The notes below the pieces were generated by a model. The model was not told where the DNA came from. It did not search any database and was given only the letters and a program-made list of their open reading frames with translations. Both the position numbers and the translations under genes were made by a program. A stretch of DNA of 64,000 nt from Devosia sp. (lineage in GTDB: Bacteria > Pseudomonadota > Alphaproteobacteria > Rhizobiales > Devosiaceae): positions 62,001-126,000 of the forward strand of contig NZ_JAQGJM010000038.1 in the NCBI RefSeq assembly GCF_028290625.1, in the 5' to 3' direction. This document shows positions 17,518-25,482 of the stretch, one piece after another (within the stretch, counting starts at the first letter, position 1; each line of letters opens with the position of its first letter).

Positions 17518-18384
17518 TTATTTGACCGCGCCAGCCATCAGGCCGCGCATGTAATAGCGTTGCAGGATGAGGAATACGGCGAGGCACGGTATGGTCATCA
17601 CCATCACGCCCGCCTGCACCGCGCCCCAGTTGATTGCCCCGAGCCGGCCGGCGCGCACCGCCGTCATCAGCACCGGGAGCGTATATTTTTCGTTGTCCGA
17701 GAGCAGGATCAGCGCCGCCAGGAACTCGTTCCACGAATTGAGGAAGGCGAAGATCGCCACGGTGGCAACGCCGGGCATGACCAGCGGCAGCAGCACGCGG
17801 ATCAGCAGCTTGAGATCGCGAGCGCCGTCGATCCGTGCCGCCTCTTCGATTTCGCGCGGCACCGCGTCGAAGGCGTTGCGCATCATGAACACCGAAAACG
17901 GCAGTTGCAGCGTCACATAGACCAGCACCAAACCGACCAGCGAATTGTTGAGCCCGAGCTTGGCGAGGATGATGAACAGCGGCGTCAGGATCGACTGGAA
18001 CGGGATCATCAAGGTCGCAATGATCAGCACGAAGAACACGTTCTTGAGCGGAAACCGGTAGCGCGAGAAGCCGTAGCCGGCCAGCAGGCTGACGATCACG
18101 GTCAGCACAACGGTCGCCAGCGCCACGATGGTTGAGTTGAACACGTGCTGCCAGACGCCGGCGCCAAAGGTGTTGAGAACGGCGTAGGTATCGAAGCTGA
18201 CGCCGTGGGTCGGCCAGGGTGGCAGCGGCGGCTGCTGCGCCTCAGTGCCGGTTCGCAAGGAGGCCAGCCCCGTCCAGGCGAATGGCGCGAAGAAGAACAG
18301 GGCCGCGCCGATACCGAAGGCGTGGTAGCCGAAGCCGCCCCAGAATTTGCGGCGCTGGCGTGCCTGCTTGGCGTCAACGCTCAT
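17518..18384 (-). CDS. MalG-type sugar ABC permease
   Basis: The 288-residue inner-membrane protein has six helices and the EAA loop EEAARIDGARDLKLLIRVLLP. The start is ATG at 18384, overlapping the malF-like stop as ATGA. The open frame continues to 18765, but that part is the malF gene read out of frame. It forms the pore with the MalF-type subunit. The GH127 gene follows 22 bp downstream, so glycosidase and importer should be expressed together. Confidence 0.95.
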   Translation of the reverse strand: MSVDAKQARQRRKFWGGFGYHAFGIGAALFFFAPFAWTGLASLRTGTEAQQPPLPPWPTHGVSFDTYAVLNTFGAGVWQHVFNSTIVALATVVLTVIVSLLAGYGFSRYRFPLKNVFFVLIIATLMIPFQSILTPLFIILAKLGLNNSLVGLVLVYVTLQLPFSVFMMRNAFDAVPREIEEAARIDGARDLKLLIRVLLPLVMPGVATVAIFAFLNSWNEFLAALILLSDNEKYTLPVLMTAVRAGRLGAINWGAVQAGVMVMTIPCLAVFLILQRYYMRGLMAGAVK

Positions 18385-19304
18385 TTGTCGTCTCCCACGC
18401 GCAGCAGGCGCAGTTGCACGACGCTCAGCACGATCAATATGCCCAGCAGCGCGATCGACAGCGCCGAGCCATAGCCGAGGTGGAACGACACGAAGGACTG
18501 GTTGAAGATGTAATAGACCACCGAAATCATCCGGTTCTGGGGCCCACCGCTGGTCATGATGTAGAATTGGTCGAAGGCCAGCACCGAGCCGGTGACACTC
18601 AGGATCAGCGCCAGCGCAATGGTGCGGCGCATCAGCGGCAGCGTCAGGTGGCGGAAGCGCTGCCAGCTCCCCGCCCCATCGATGCGCGCGGCCTCGTTGA
18701 GTTCGACAGGGATCGACTGCAGCCCAGTCAACAGGATGATCATGGTGAAGCCCGCAACTTTCCACACCACCATGACGATGATGGTCCAGAAGGCGCTATC
18801 GAAGGTGGCGAGCAGGTTCACCTTCTTGCCGGCAAAGCCCATCATGCGGATAGCCGGCCCGATCAGCCCGCTATCGACATTGGCCAGCCACACCCAGAGC
18901 AGCGAGGCGGTCGCCAGCCCCACCACCACTGGCATGAAGAACACCGTGCGGTAGAACCCTACCCCGCGACGCTGCTTTTCCACGAAGATCGCCAGCGGAA
19001 ACGCCACCACGAAAATCGCGATGGTGGTGATGACGGTGTAATAGGCGGTGAACCGGAGTGACGAGAGAAAGCGGGTGTCGGTCAGCAGGCGGACATAGTT
19101 GCCCAGCCCGATCCATTCCGGCTGCCCCAGCAGCGGCCAATCGTGAAAGCTCATCCAGAAGGTGAACAGCACGGGGATGACGAAGAACACGATGACCAGC
19201 GCCATGGCGGGCGCGATATAGAGCAGCCCCTGCCACTGCCCCATGCGGGCGCGGCGGCGGCGCGAAGACGCCGGCACGGCCAAGGTGAGAGCGGGACTGG
19301 TCAT
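18381..19304 (-). CDS. MalF-type sugar ABC permease
   Basis: The 307-residue permease has a basic N-terminus (SSRRRRAR), six helices and the coupling motif NEAARIDGAGSWQRFRHLTLP. The ATG at 19304 has GGAG 8 bp upstream and was preferred to a frame start at 19430 inside the binding-protein gene. It is separated from the binding-protein gene by a UUCG hairpin and overlaps the malG-like gene by 4 bp. Confidence 0.95.
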   Translation of the reverse strand: MTSPALTLAVPASSRRRRARMGQWQGLLYIAPAMALVIVFFVIPVLFTFWMSFHDWPLLGQPEWIGLGNYVRLLTDTRFLSSLRFTAYYTVITTIAIFVVAFPLAIFVEKQRRGVGFYRTVFFMPVVVGLATASLLWVWLANVDSGLIGPAIRMMGFAGKKVNLLATFDSAFWTIIVMVVWKVAGFTMIILLTGLQSIPVELNEAARIDGAGSWQRFRHLTLPLMRRTIALALILSVTGSVLAFDQFYIMTSGGPQNRMISVVYYIFNQSFVSFHLGYGSALSIALLGILIVLSVVQLRLLRVGDDK

Positions 19305-19327
19305 TGGCGGGCTCCGAAAGGAAGAAA

Positions 19328-19349
19328 GCCGGGAGCCGAAGCCCCCGGC
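19328..19349 (-). repeat. UUCG-capped intercistronic stem-loop after the CUT1 binding-protein gene
   Basis: On the minus strand GCCGGGGGC and GCTCCCGGC form a 9-bp stem (one G-T) closed by the very stable tetraloop TTCG, followed by TTTCTT. It lies 7 bases after the binding-protein stop and before the malF-like start. It probably protects the upstream message or partly attenuates transcription. Confidence 0.65.
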
Positions 19350-19356
19350 CAGAATC

Positions 19357-20595
19357 TTACTTGGCGTTGTCGATGATCGACTGCATTTCAGCCTGCGCAT
19401 CGGCGAAGGCTGCATCGACGTCGTCGCCATAGATGGCGGCGTTGATGAAGGTCGCCCATGGACCGTTGCTGGAGTTGATCAGGTCGTTGAACAGCACGGT
19501 ATAGGGCGTCTTGGCGGTCGCGATGGCGTCGACAGCTACCTGCAGGCGCGGATCGAGGCCCTTGAGCACGTCAGCGGCGATATCGCTGCGGGTCGGCAAG
19601 CTGCCGTTCTGGGCGAAGACCTTCTGGGCTTCGGGCGAATACATGTATTCGATGAATTCCTTCACCGTCGCCAGCTTGGGCGTGCCCTTGGTGACGACGA
19701 TATTGTCGCCGCCGGCAAACGACGAAGAGCCGCTGGTGATGCCTGGAATCGGCGCGATCCCGAAGTGCAGGTCCGGGAAGTCGTTGATCATGGTGCCGAT
19801 GGCGAAGGCGCCAAGGCTCTGCTGGCCGATCTTGCCATTGGTGAAGCTGAGGAAGTTGGTGCCGTTATCGGTCGCGGCGCTTTCCGGCACCAGGTCCTTG
19901 GCCACCATGGAGCGATACTTGTCGATGGCGGCGCGCATTTCCGGCGTGTCGAGCGTTGCCGTCTGTGCGTCCTCGGAGAGGATATCCTTGCCCTCCGCCC
20001 ACACCAGGGGCGTAAACGTGAAGATCATGCAGCCGCCGCAGCCGCCGCCGGAAAAGTAGAAGCCATAGGTATCGTCGCCCAGCGCGCGGATCTTTTCGGC
20101 GTTGGCTTCGATTTCGTCCCAGCTTGTCGGCGCCTTTTCAGGGTCAAGGCCAGCGGCGGTGTAGAGGTCCTTGTTCCAGGCGAAAACCGAGGTTTCGACC
20201 GAGAGCGGCAGACCGTAGTTCTTGCCCTCATAGGTGCCCAGCTTGACGTGGGATGGTGCCAGAGCGTCGAAATATGGCAGGCCGTGGGCCCAGTCGGTCA
20301 AGTCTTCGAGCTGCCCGGCCGCGGCGAAGGACGGCGTATAGATCAGGTCGAGCGAGAGCGCGTCGGGGGCCTGGCCGCCGGCGATGGCGGTGGCGTATTT
20401 CTGCACCAGCTCGGCGAACGGCACCTCGGTCAGAGCCACCTGGTTTTCGTGGCTGGCATTATAGGCATCGACCACACCGGTGAAAGCGGCGCCGATGCCG
20501 GTACGCACCCACATGTTGATCGTGTCCGCCGCCGAAGCGTTCGAAACCAGGCACAGCGTGGCGACGCTGGCGGTTGCTAGAAGACGTTTAAGCAT
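19357..20595 (-). CDS. CUT1 sugar ABC importer substrate-binding protein
   Basis: The 412-residue family 1 extracellular binding protein has a Sec signal peptide (MLKRLLATASVATLCLVS, cleavage after ASA). The mature protein starts ADTINMWVRTG and has the usual two-lobe pattern, with conserved segments such as GLPLSVETSVFAWNKDLY. The frame runs upstream to 20835 through non-homologous sequence inside lacI; ATG 20595, preceded by GGGAGGA on its strand, is the real start. Cotranscription with GH127 suggests that it binds an L-arabinofuranose-containing oligosaccharide. That ligand is inference. Confidence 0.93.
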   Translation of the reverse strand: MLKRLLATASVATLCLVSNASAADTINMWVRTGIGAAFTGVVDAYNASHENQVALTEVPFAELVQKYATAIAGGQAPDALSLDLIYTPSFAAAGQLEDLTDWAHGLPYFDALAPSHVKLGTYEGKNYGLPLSVETSVFAWNKDLYTAAGLDPEKAPTSWDEIEANAEKIRALGDDTYGFYFSGGGCGGCMIFTFTPLVWAEGKDILSEDAQTATLDTPEMRAAIDKYRSMVAKDLVPESAATDNGTNFLSFTNGKIGQQSLGAFAIGTMINDFPDLHFGIAPIPGITSGSSSFAGGDNIVVTKGTPKLATVKEFIEYMYSPEAQKVFAQNGSLPTRSDIAADVLKGLDPRLQVAVDAIATAKTPYTVLFNDLINSSNGPWATFINAAIYGDDVDAAFADAQAEMQSIIDNAK

Positions 20596-20645
20596 TTCAT
20601 TCCTCCCTGTTGGGGCCCTCAAACACGCCGGCCCATGGCGTAACT

Positions 20646-21665
20646 TCAGCCTGCGGCTACTCCTCCGCAGGATTGGCGCACGACCAGCTGGCATGGCAGT
20701 TTCCGGATTCCCGGTTCTACTGTCTTGCCTTCCGCCATCGCCAAAACTGTCAACCCGGCCTCCTTGCCGAGCGTCTTGAGGTTCATATCCACGCTGGTCA
20801 GTGGCGGACGCGTTGCCGCCGCGACGATTTCCCAATTGTCGAATCCGACCACCGACACATCGCGCGGTACATCAACGCCGCGCTCGCGCAGTGCATCGAC
20901 CACGCCGCGGGCAATCTGGTCATTGCCGCAAAAAATACCGTCTGGATGCGGGCTGCCCCCGGCCCACAATTGCGCGACCGCCTCATGCCCCCAGGCTTCC
21001 GACCATTTGCCGTGGAGAATTTCGGCGCCCGCCCCGACGATTTCCGAATAGGCATCGGCGCGGACCTGTACCGAGGCAAAGCTGGTCGGACCCGTGACAT
21101 GCACGATCCGATTGCGGCCCAGCCCCGCCATCCATTGCACCGCCTCGCGCGAGCCCTGCGCATCGTCCGAGACGAAACGCACGCTATCGTCGGGGCCGTC
21201 GGTGAAGGCGTAGACCACCGGCACCGACAGATGGCTCAAATCCACCGGCAGCCGCCGATCGATGCGCTTGCCGGAGGCGATGATGCCATCGACCTGTTTG
21301 TCGAGCATGGCATCGACATGAATTTTGGCCAGCACCGGATCGTCTTCGATGGTGCAGAGAAAAACCGACACACCGTGATCGACCAGCGCCTCGGAAATGC
21401 CCGCCATCAGTGGCAGGGTGAAACGGCCATAGGTATCGTTGGTCAAAAGGCCAATGGTGAAGCTGCGCTTGCTGAGCAGTCCGCGCGCCATGGCATTGGG
21501 CCGGAAGCCCAAATCGATCGCCGCCCGCTTCACCCGCTCGCGCGTCTCGGCCGTCATCCGCCCCGTATCGTTCAGCGCCTTGGAGGCCGTCGCGACGCTG
21601 ACGCCCGCCGCCAGGGCGACGTCGTAAATGCGTATGCGCTCAACCTTTTTAGCCTGCTGTTCCAC
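20646..21665 (-). CDS. LacI-family regulator of the GH127/sugar importer operon
   Basis: The protein has a LacI helix-turn-helix (IYDVALAAGVSVATASKALN) followed by a hinge helix and a periplasmic-binding-like effector domain. I start it at GTG 21665, giving 339 residues with the HTH beginning near residue 13. The frame extends to ATG 21725, but then two perfectly spaced operators would lie inside the first codons. It lies 50 bp upstream of the binding-protein gene on the same strand and is probably both autoregulatory and the operon repressor. The effector is probably an imported arabinoside or its product. Confidence 0.88.
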   Translation of the reverse strand: MEQQAKKVERIRIYDVALAAGVSVATASKALNDTGRMTAETRERVKRAAIDLGFRPNAMARGLLSKRSFTIGLLTNDTYGRFTLPLMAGISEALVDHGVSVFLCTIEDDPVLAKIHVDAMLDKQVDGIIASGKRIDRRLPVDLSHLSVPVVYAFTDGPDDSVRFVSDDAQGSREAVQWMAGLGRNRIVHVTGPTSFASVQVRADAYSEIVGAGAEILHGKWSEAWGHEAVAQLWAGGSPHPDGIFCGNDQIARGVVDALRERGVDVPRDVSVVGFDNWEIVAAATRPPLTSVDMNLKTLGKEAGLTVLAMAEGKTVEPGIRKLPCQLVVRQSCGGVAAG

Positions 21666-21680
21666 CGGATTCCGCGAAAA

Positions 21681-21698
21681 TGAGAAAACGTTTGCGCA
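21681..21698. promoter_or_regulatory. LacI-family operator 1
   Basis: TGAGAAAACGTTTGCGCA is palindromic at 14 of 18 positions around a central AACGTT/ACGT, the classic LacI/GalR half-site pattern. It sits immediately upstream of the chosen GTG start of lacI. Confidence 0.7.
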
Positions 21699-21700
21699 TT

Positions 21701-21718
21701 TGAGATAACGTTTTTTCA
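21701..21718. promoter_or_regulatory. LacI-family operator 2
   Basis: TGAGATAACGTTTTTTCA is also palindromic at 14 of 18 positions. Its centre is exactly 20 bp from that of operator 1, about two helical turns, so two dimers would lie on the same face of the DNA. Confidence 0.7.
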
Positions 21719-21842
21719 TATCCATTTGCGGGCGTCAAGTTGGATAAGTGGAGAGCGGTGAAACTTGTGGGATGGGAGGTTAGGACCGCGGATTTTGCTG
21801 CGGCGAAGGATTCGAGCCCGCTAAGGCCGCCCCACTCTCGGT

Positions 21843-21966
21843 GTCACCCCGGCGCAGGCCGGGGCCCATCCCGAGATCGCTTCATGTGCCGCTAGGTTAT
21901 GCGATCGGCACCACCTGGCGGCCGCAATCGGATATCAGGATGGGCCCCGGCCTGCGCCGGGGTGAC
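21843..21966. repeat. 29-bp perfect inverted repeat (dispersed intergenic element)
   Basis: A 29-bp arm starting GTCACCCCGGCGCAGGCC at 21843-21871 recurs as its exact reverse complement at 21938-21966, with 66 bp between. A diverged relative of the left arm is present near 35007. It lies in the roughly 345-bp spacer 21666-22009, which otherwise holds only the two LacI operators. I see no gene there. Confidence 0.8.
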
Positions 21967-22009
21967 ATCGTGGGTGGGGAAAACCTGGGAAAGTAGCGTG
22001 CGTTCTTCC

Positions 22010-22744
22010 CTACCCCAGCTTGAACGCCTGCATCCACAGGTAATACGGCCGCGCCTCATCGGCGATGGCTCGCAGATGATCCGGCAAATCCGGCGCAGTT
22101 TCGTCCGGCGCAGCAAATCCCGTGGTCTTGAACACCGCGTTGTACCAATGCGGCGCCCAGACCCCGTCGCTGGCATGCTGACCCGGTGCCCAGCTCAACA
22201 TGGAATCCTCGAACGGCAGATCGATTGCCGCACACAGCGCCGACAATGATCCGCGCGGATCGCGCCGCACGTCCTCAGCCTCGATCACTACGGGCGCATG
22301 GCCCAGCCGGTCGGCGACGCGGTCGAACAGCATGGCCTGCCCCTCGAACCCCACATCGGCCAGCGTCACGCTTTCGCGCTTTTGCGCATAGGAGGCCAGC
22401 ACCCGCTCCGGGCTGCGCAACAGGAACACATTGGTGACCCCGTCCATCCAATCGAGCGGAAAACCCTCGATCATATGGTGGCTCATATGCTTCTGATACC
22501 AAACCGGCTTGCCGTCCGGCACCGGTCCCAACATGTCCGCGGCCACCTGCGCCGCATCCTGCGGTTGGCTGGCCATGACATCTTGGCCCATGGGATGCTC
22601 CAGTCCAGTCGCCTTGAGATAGGCCGCATAAAACGGCTCATCGCTGACCGCACAATCCGCCCGTGCTCCGAACGAGCGCATCATCGCGGTCGACAGATTG
22701 CGCGGACCCGACCACATGGCGATGCGTTTGATGGTCTCGCTCAT
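22010..22744 (-). CDS. Sulfotransferase-like P-loop protein
   Basis: The 244-residue protein has a PAPS-type phosphate-binding loop near the start (WSGPRNLSTAMMRSF) and a 3'-phosphate-like segment VFLLRSPERVLASY, as in the sulfotransferase superfamily. Its enzymatic activity is not established by these motifs. The aminotransferase gene directly upstream overlaps it by 4 bp (ATGA), so the two are translationally coupled. As I recall, plant BCAT-like proteins of about 555 residues join the same two domains in one chain. A coupled role in amino-acid or D-amino-acid metabolism is therefore more likely than general sulfation. Confidence 0.75.
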   Translation of the reverse strand: MSETIKRIAMWSGPRNLSTAMMRSFGARADCAVSDEPFYAAYLKATGLEHPMGQDVMASQPQDAAQVAADMLGPVPDGKPVWYQKHMSHHMIEGFPLDWMDGVTNVFLLRSPERVLASYAQKRESVTLADVGFEGQAMLFDRVADRLGHAPVVIEAEDVRRDPRGSLSALCAAIDLPFEDSMLSWAPGQHASDGVWAPHWYNAVFKTTGFAAPDETAPDLPDHLRAIADEARPYYLWMQAFKLG

Positions 22745-23670
22745 GGCCGGAAAATCTCGCGTTCGATCAGTTCTCGATACAGCCCCTGCAGGCGCAGCGT
22801 CATTTCCCCCGGGATCGGGCCGGGCCCGGTCAACGGGTGGCCCATCACCCTGCCGTCGACTTCGCGCACCGATGTTAGCCCGGCGAAAGTGCCGGTGACA
22901 AAAGCCTCATCGGCGCCATAGACGTCGGTCAGCGAGAAATTCTTCTGCCGCACGGTGATCCCCGCCTCCTCCGCGACCCGGATGATATTGCCGCGCGTGA
23001 TGCCGCCCAGGCAGTAATCTCCCGTCGAGGTCCATAGCTCACCGCGGCGCACGATAAAAAAGTGCGTGGAATTGCAGGTGGCCACAAACCCCTGCGGGTC
23101 GAGCATCAGCGCCTCGTCTGCGCCAGCCTTGGCCGCCTGGATGCAGGCCTGAATGCAGTTGAGCTTGGAATGCGAATTGAGCTTCTGGTCCTGCATATCC
23201 GGCGCAGTGCGGCGGATGGTGGAGGTGAACAGCGAAATCCCGTTCGGCTTGGGCGACGGCGCCTTGAACTCTGGAATGATGACGATGGTCGCATCGCCGA
23301 TCGTTACGCGCGGGTCCTGATAGGGCGTGGCCTTGATCCCACGCGTCACCATCAGGCGGATATGCACGCCATCGGTCATCTCATTGGCGGCGAGGCAATC
23401 GAAAATGCGCTTCACCAGCGCATCGGGGGTCAGCCCCACCGAGAAGTCCAGCGCCTTGGCACCCTCGTAGAGCCGCTCCAGATGCGCCCAGAGAAACGGA
23501 ATGCCGCCCTTGTGCAGGCGCAGCCCCTCCCACACGCCATCGCCGAGCACGAAGCCCGAATCGAACACCGAGACCACCGCCTTGTCGCGCGGCATCAGCG
23601 TATCGTTGACCGCGATCTGGATGGTCGCGTTGCGCGGATCGTCCACATATTCATGCACGCCATAGGCCAT
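22741..23670 (-). CDS. Class IV PLP-dependent aminotransferase (BCAT/D-amino acid type)
   Basis: The 309-residue fold-type IV aminotransferase has the early signature FVLGDGVWEGLRLHKG, the PLP-lysine segment QKLNSHSKLNCIQA and the phosphate-cup motif GGITRGNIIRVAEE. TGTFAGLTSVREVDGR lies towards the C-terminus. This family transaminates branched-chain amino acids, D-amino acids or 4-amino-4-deoxychorismate; the sequence alone does not decide. It is upstream of, and overlaps, the sulfotransferase-like gene. About 135 bp separate it from a divergent hydrolase gene. Confidence 0.85.
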   Translation of the reverse strand: MAYGVHEYVDDPRNATIQIAVNDTLMPRDKAVVSVFDSGFVLGDGVWEGLRLHKGGIPFLWAHLERLYEGAKALDFSVGLTPDALVKRIFDCLAANEMTDGVHIRLMVTRGIKATPYQDPRVTIGDATIVIIPEFKAPSPKPNGISLFTSTIRRTAPDMQDQKLNSHSKLNCIQACIQAAKAGADEALMLDPQGFVATCNSTHFFIVRRGELWTSTGDYCLGGITRGNIIRVAEEAGITVRQKNFSLTDVYGADEAFVTGTFAGLTSVREVDGRVMGHPLTGPGPIPGEMTLRLQGLYRELIEREIFRP

Positions 23671-23807
23671 CGGAAATACCCCAATTCATTGCGCGCACTG
23701 TCGTCATTTCCGGCCAAGGCGGCAAGCCGCCAAAGTCGCGGTGCATGCGACTTGTCGCTTTCGCGCGGCGCGAAGGCTGGCTAGGTTCGCCGGCGGAGGA
23801 CCATTAA

Positions 23808-24704
23808 TTGACCATCACACCAGAACGGCTGCGGACCCTGTTTGGGCTGAACGAGCCCCGCATCACCCTGCTCGAAACCACCATCGAGGAGCACGAAAAC
23901 TACGTCCTGGAGCGGCTGAGCTTCACCTTCGAAGGCAAGGGCGCCGTGCGTGGCCTGCTGACCCGACCGCGCGACAATGCCGGCAAATTGCCCGCGATTC
24001 TCTACGGCCACTCCCATGGCGGCCGCTACGATATCGGCGCCGATGAGCTGACGTCCGGCCGCGAATATCTGCGCGATCCGCTCGGCCCGGTCTTCGCCGC
24101 CGAGGGCTACGTTACGCTGTGCATCGATATGCCGGTGTTCGGCACGCGCGCCACCGAGGGCGAGAATGCCGCCGCCAAACGCCTGCTCTGGCATGGCAAA
24201 TCGCTGTTCGGCGAAATGCTGTCGGACCATGCGGCCGCCTTGACCTATCTCATCGGTCGCGATGACGTCGATCCCGCTTGCATCGGCGCCTTCGGCATGT
24301 CGATGGGCTGCACGCTGAGCTATTGGCTGGCGGCCGTCGATCCGCGCATCGCTGCCGTCGCCCATCACAGCTGCTATTGCGATTATGAGACGCTGAACGA
24401 ACTCGGCGCCCAGGACGGCCACGGCATCTACCTGATGGTGCCGGGCCTGCTCGAAGCGACCAGCACCGGGGAAATCGCCGGTCTGATCGCGCCCCGCCCC
24501 CAACTGATCTGCGTCGGCGACGCCGATTCGTTGACGCCGCCCCTAGCGATCGACCGCGCCTATGCGCAAACCAGCGCGCTCTACCGGGCGCAGGGCGCGG
24601 AAAACAAACTCACCCTGCTCCGCGAACCGGGCATCAAGCATGAGGAAACCGACCGCATGCGTCAGACGATGCTGAGCTTTTTCCGTGACACGCTTCAGCG
24701 GTAG
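23808..24704 (+). CDS. Alpha/beta hydrolase (dienelactone hydrolase/acetyl xylan esterase-like)
   Basis: The 298-residue enzyme has a serine nucleophile in GMSMG within GAFGMSMGCTLSYWLAAVDPR. An oxyanion segment YGHSHGG lies near residue 65, an Asp is in GDADSLTPP and a late His is in GIKHEE. The start is TTG at 23808, 7 bp after GGAGGA; no closer ATG exists. The substrate is unknown; deacetylation of plant oligosaccharides is possible given the surrounding sugar genes. Its last 10 bases overlap the convergent hydroxypyruvate isomerase gene. Confidence 0.8.
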   Translation: MTITPERLRTLFGLNEPRITLLETTIEEHENYVLERLSFTFEGKGAVRGLLTRPRDNAGKLPAILYGHSHGGRYDIGADELTSGREYLRDPLGPVFAAEGYVTLCIDMPVFGTRATEGENAAAKRLLWHGKSLFGEMLSDHAAALTYLIGRDDVDPACIGAFGMSMGCTLSYWLAAVDPRIAAVAHHSCYCDYETLNELGAQDGHGIYLMVPGLLEATSTGEIAGLIAPRPQLICVGDADSLTPPLAIDRAYAQTSALYRAQGAENKLTLLREPGIKHEETDRMRQTMLSFFRDTLQR

Positions 24705-25471
24705 GGCTGCATCCAGCCGAGGCCGGCGGTGGTGGTGGTCTTAGGCTTGTATTCGCAGCCGACGAAGCCGTCATAGCCGAGCCGGTCGAGCGCCGGCAGG
24801 ATATTGGCGTAGTTGATTTCGCCCGTGCCCGGCTCGTTACGGCCGGGATTATCGGCGATCTGGATATGGGCGATGCGGTTGCTCAGCCGCTCATAGGTGG
24901 ACAGCAAATCGCCCTGCATCACCTGGGTATGATAGATGTCATATTGCAGGAACAGGTTGCTGGAATTGACGTCAGCCATGATGGCTTCGGCATGGTCGGT
25001 GGTGCTGACGAAGAAGCCCGGCATATCGCGCTGGTTGATCGGCTCCATCAGCAGCTTGATGCCGGCCTCAGCCAAGCGCGGCGCGGCATATTTCAGGTTC
25101 TCGACCAGCGTCGATTGCAGCACATCCCGGTCGACCCCGGCCGGCGCAATGCCGGCAAGGCAGTTGATCTTGCTGCAGCCGAGCGCCTTGCCATAGCGGA
25201 TAGCGGTGGCGACACCGGCCTGGAACTCTTCGACCCGATCGGGGAAACAGCCAATGCCGCGCTCGCCGCCGGCCCAATCGCCAGCCGGGAGATTGAACAG
25301 CGCCTGTTTCAGATTGTGCTGCTTGAGCAGGTCGGCGATGACTTCGGGCGGGTGATCGTAGGGTCCGACATATTCCACCGCCGGAAAGCCGTCGGCAGCG
25401 GCGGCGGCAAACCGCTCAAGGAACGGCAGTTCGGTATAGAGAAATGTCAGGTTCGCGGAAAATTCGGGCAC
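24695..25471 (-). CDS. hyi: Hydroxypyruvate isomerase family TIM-barrel protein
   Basis: The 258-residue TIM-barrel isomerase begins MPEFSANLTFLYTELPFLER. It carries the family signatures EPINQRDMPGFF, LQYDIYHTQVMQGDL and HIQIADNPGRNEPGTGEINY, which include the metal-binding Glu, Asp, His and Glu. Hyi interconverts hydroxypyruvate and tartronate semialdehyde in glyoxylate metabolism; OtnI, a close relative, isomerises 2-oxo-tetronate. No glyoxylate carboligase or tartronate semialdehyde reductase gene is nearby, so the exact substrate is uncertain. It lies 11 bp downstream of the cyclase gene. Confidence 0.87.
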   Translation of the reverse strand: MPEFSANLTFLYTELPFLERFAAAAADGFPAVEYVGPYDHPPEVIADLLKQHNLKQALFNLPAGDWAGGERGIGCFPDRVEEFQAGVATAIRYGKALGCSKINCLAGIAPAGVDRDVLQSTLVENLKYAAPRLAEAGIKLLMEPINQRDMPGFFVSTTDHAEAIMADVNSSNLFLQYDIYHTQVMQGDLLSTYERLSNRIAHIQIADNPGRNEPGTGEINYANILPALDRLGYDGFVGCEYKPKTTTTAGLGWMQPYR

Positions 25472-25482
25472 GGCAAAAGTCC

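Noticed and set aside
18385..18765. N-terminal extension of the malG-like permease
   Set aside because: The added 127 codons are malF read in another frame; the ATGA overlap at 18384 gives a normal-length permease.
20596..20835. N-terminal extension of the CUT1 binding protein
   Set aside because: It lies within lacI and would place 80 residues before an obvious signal peptide.
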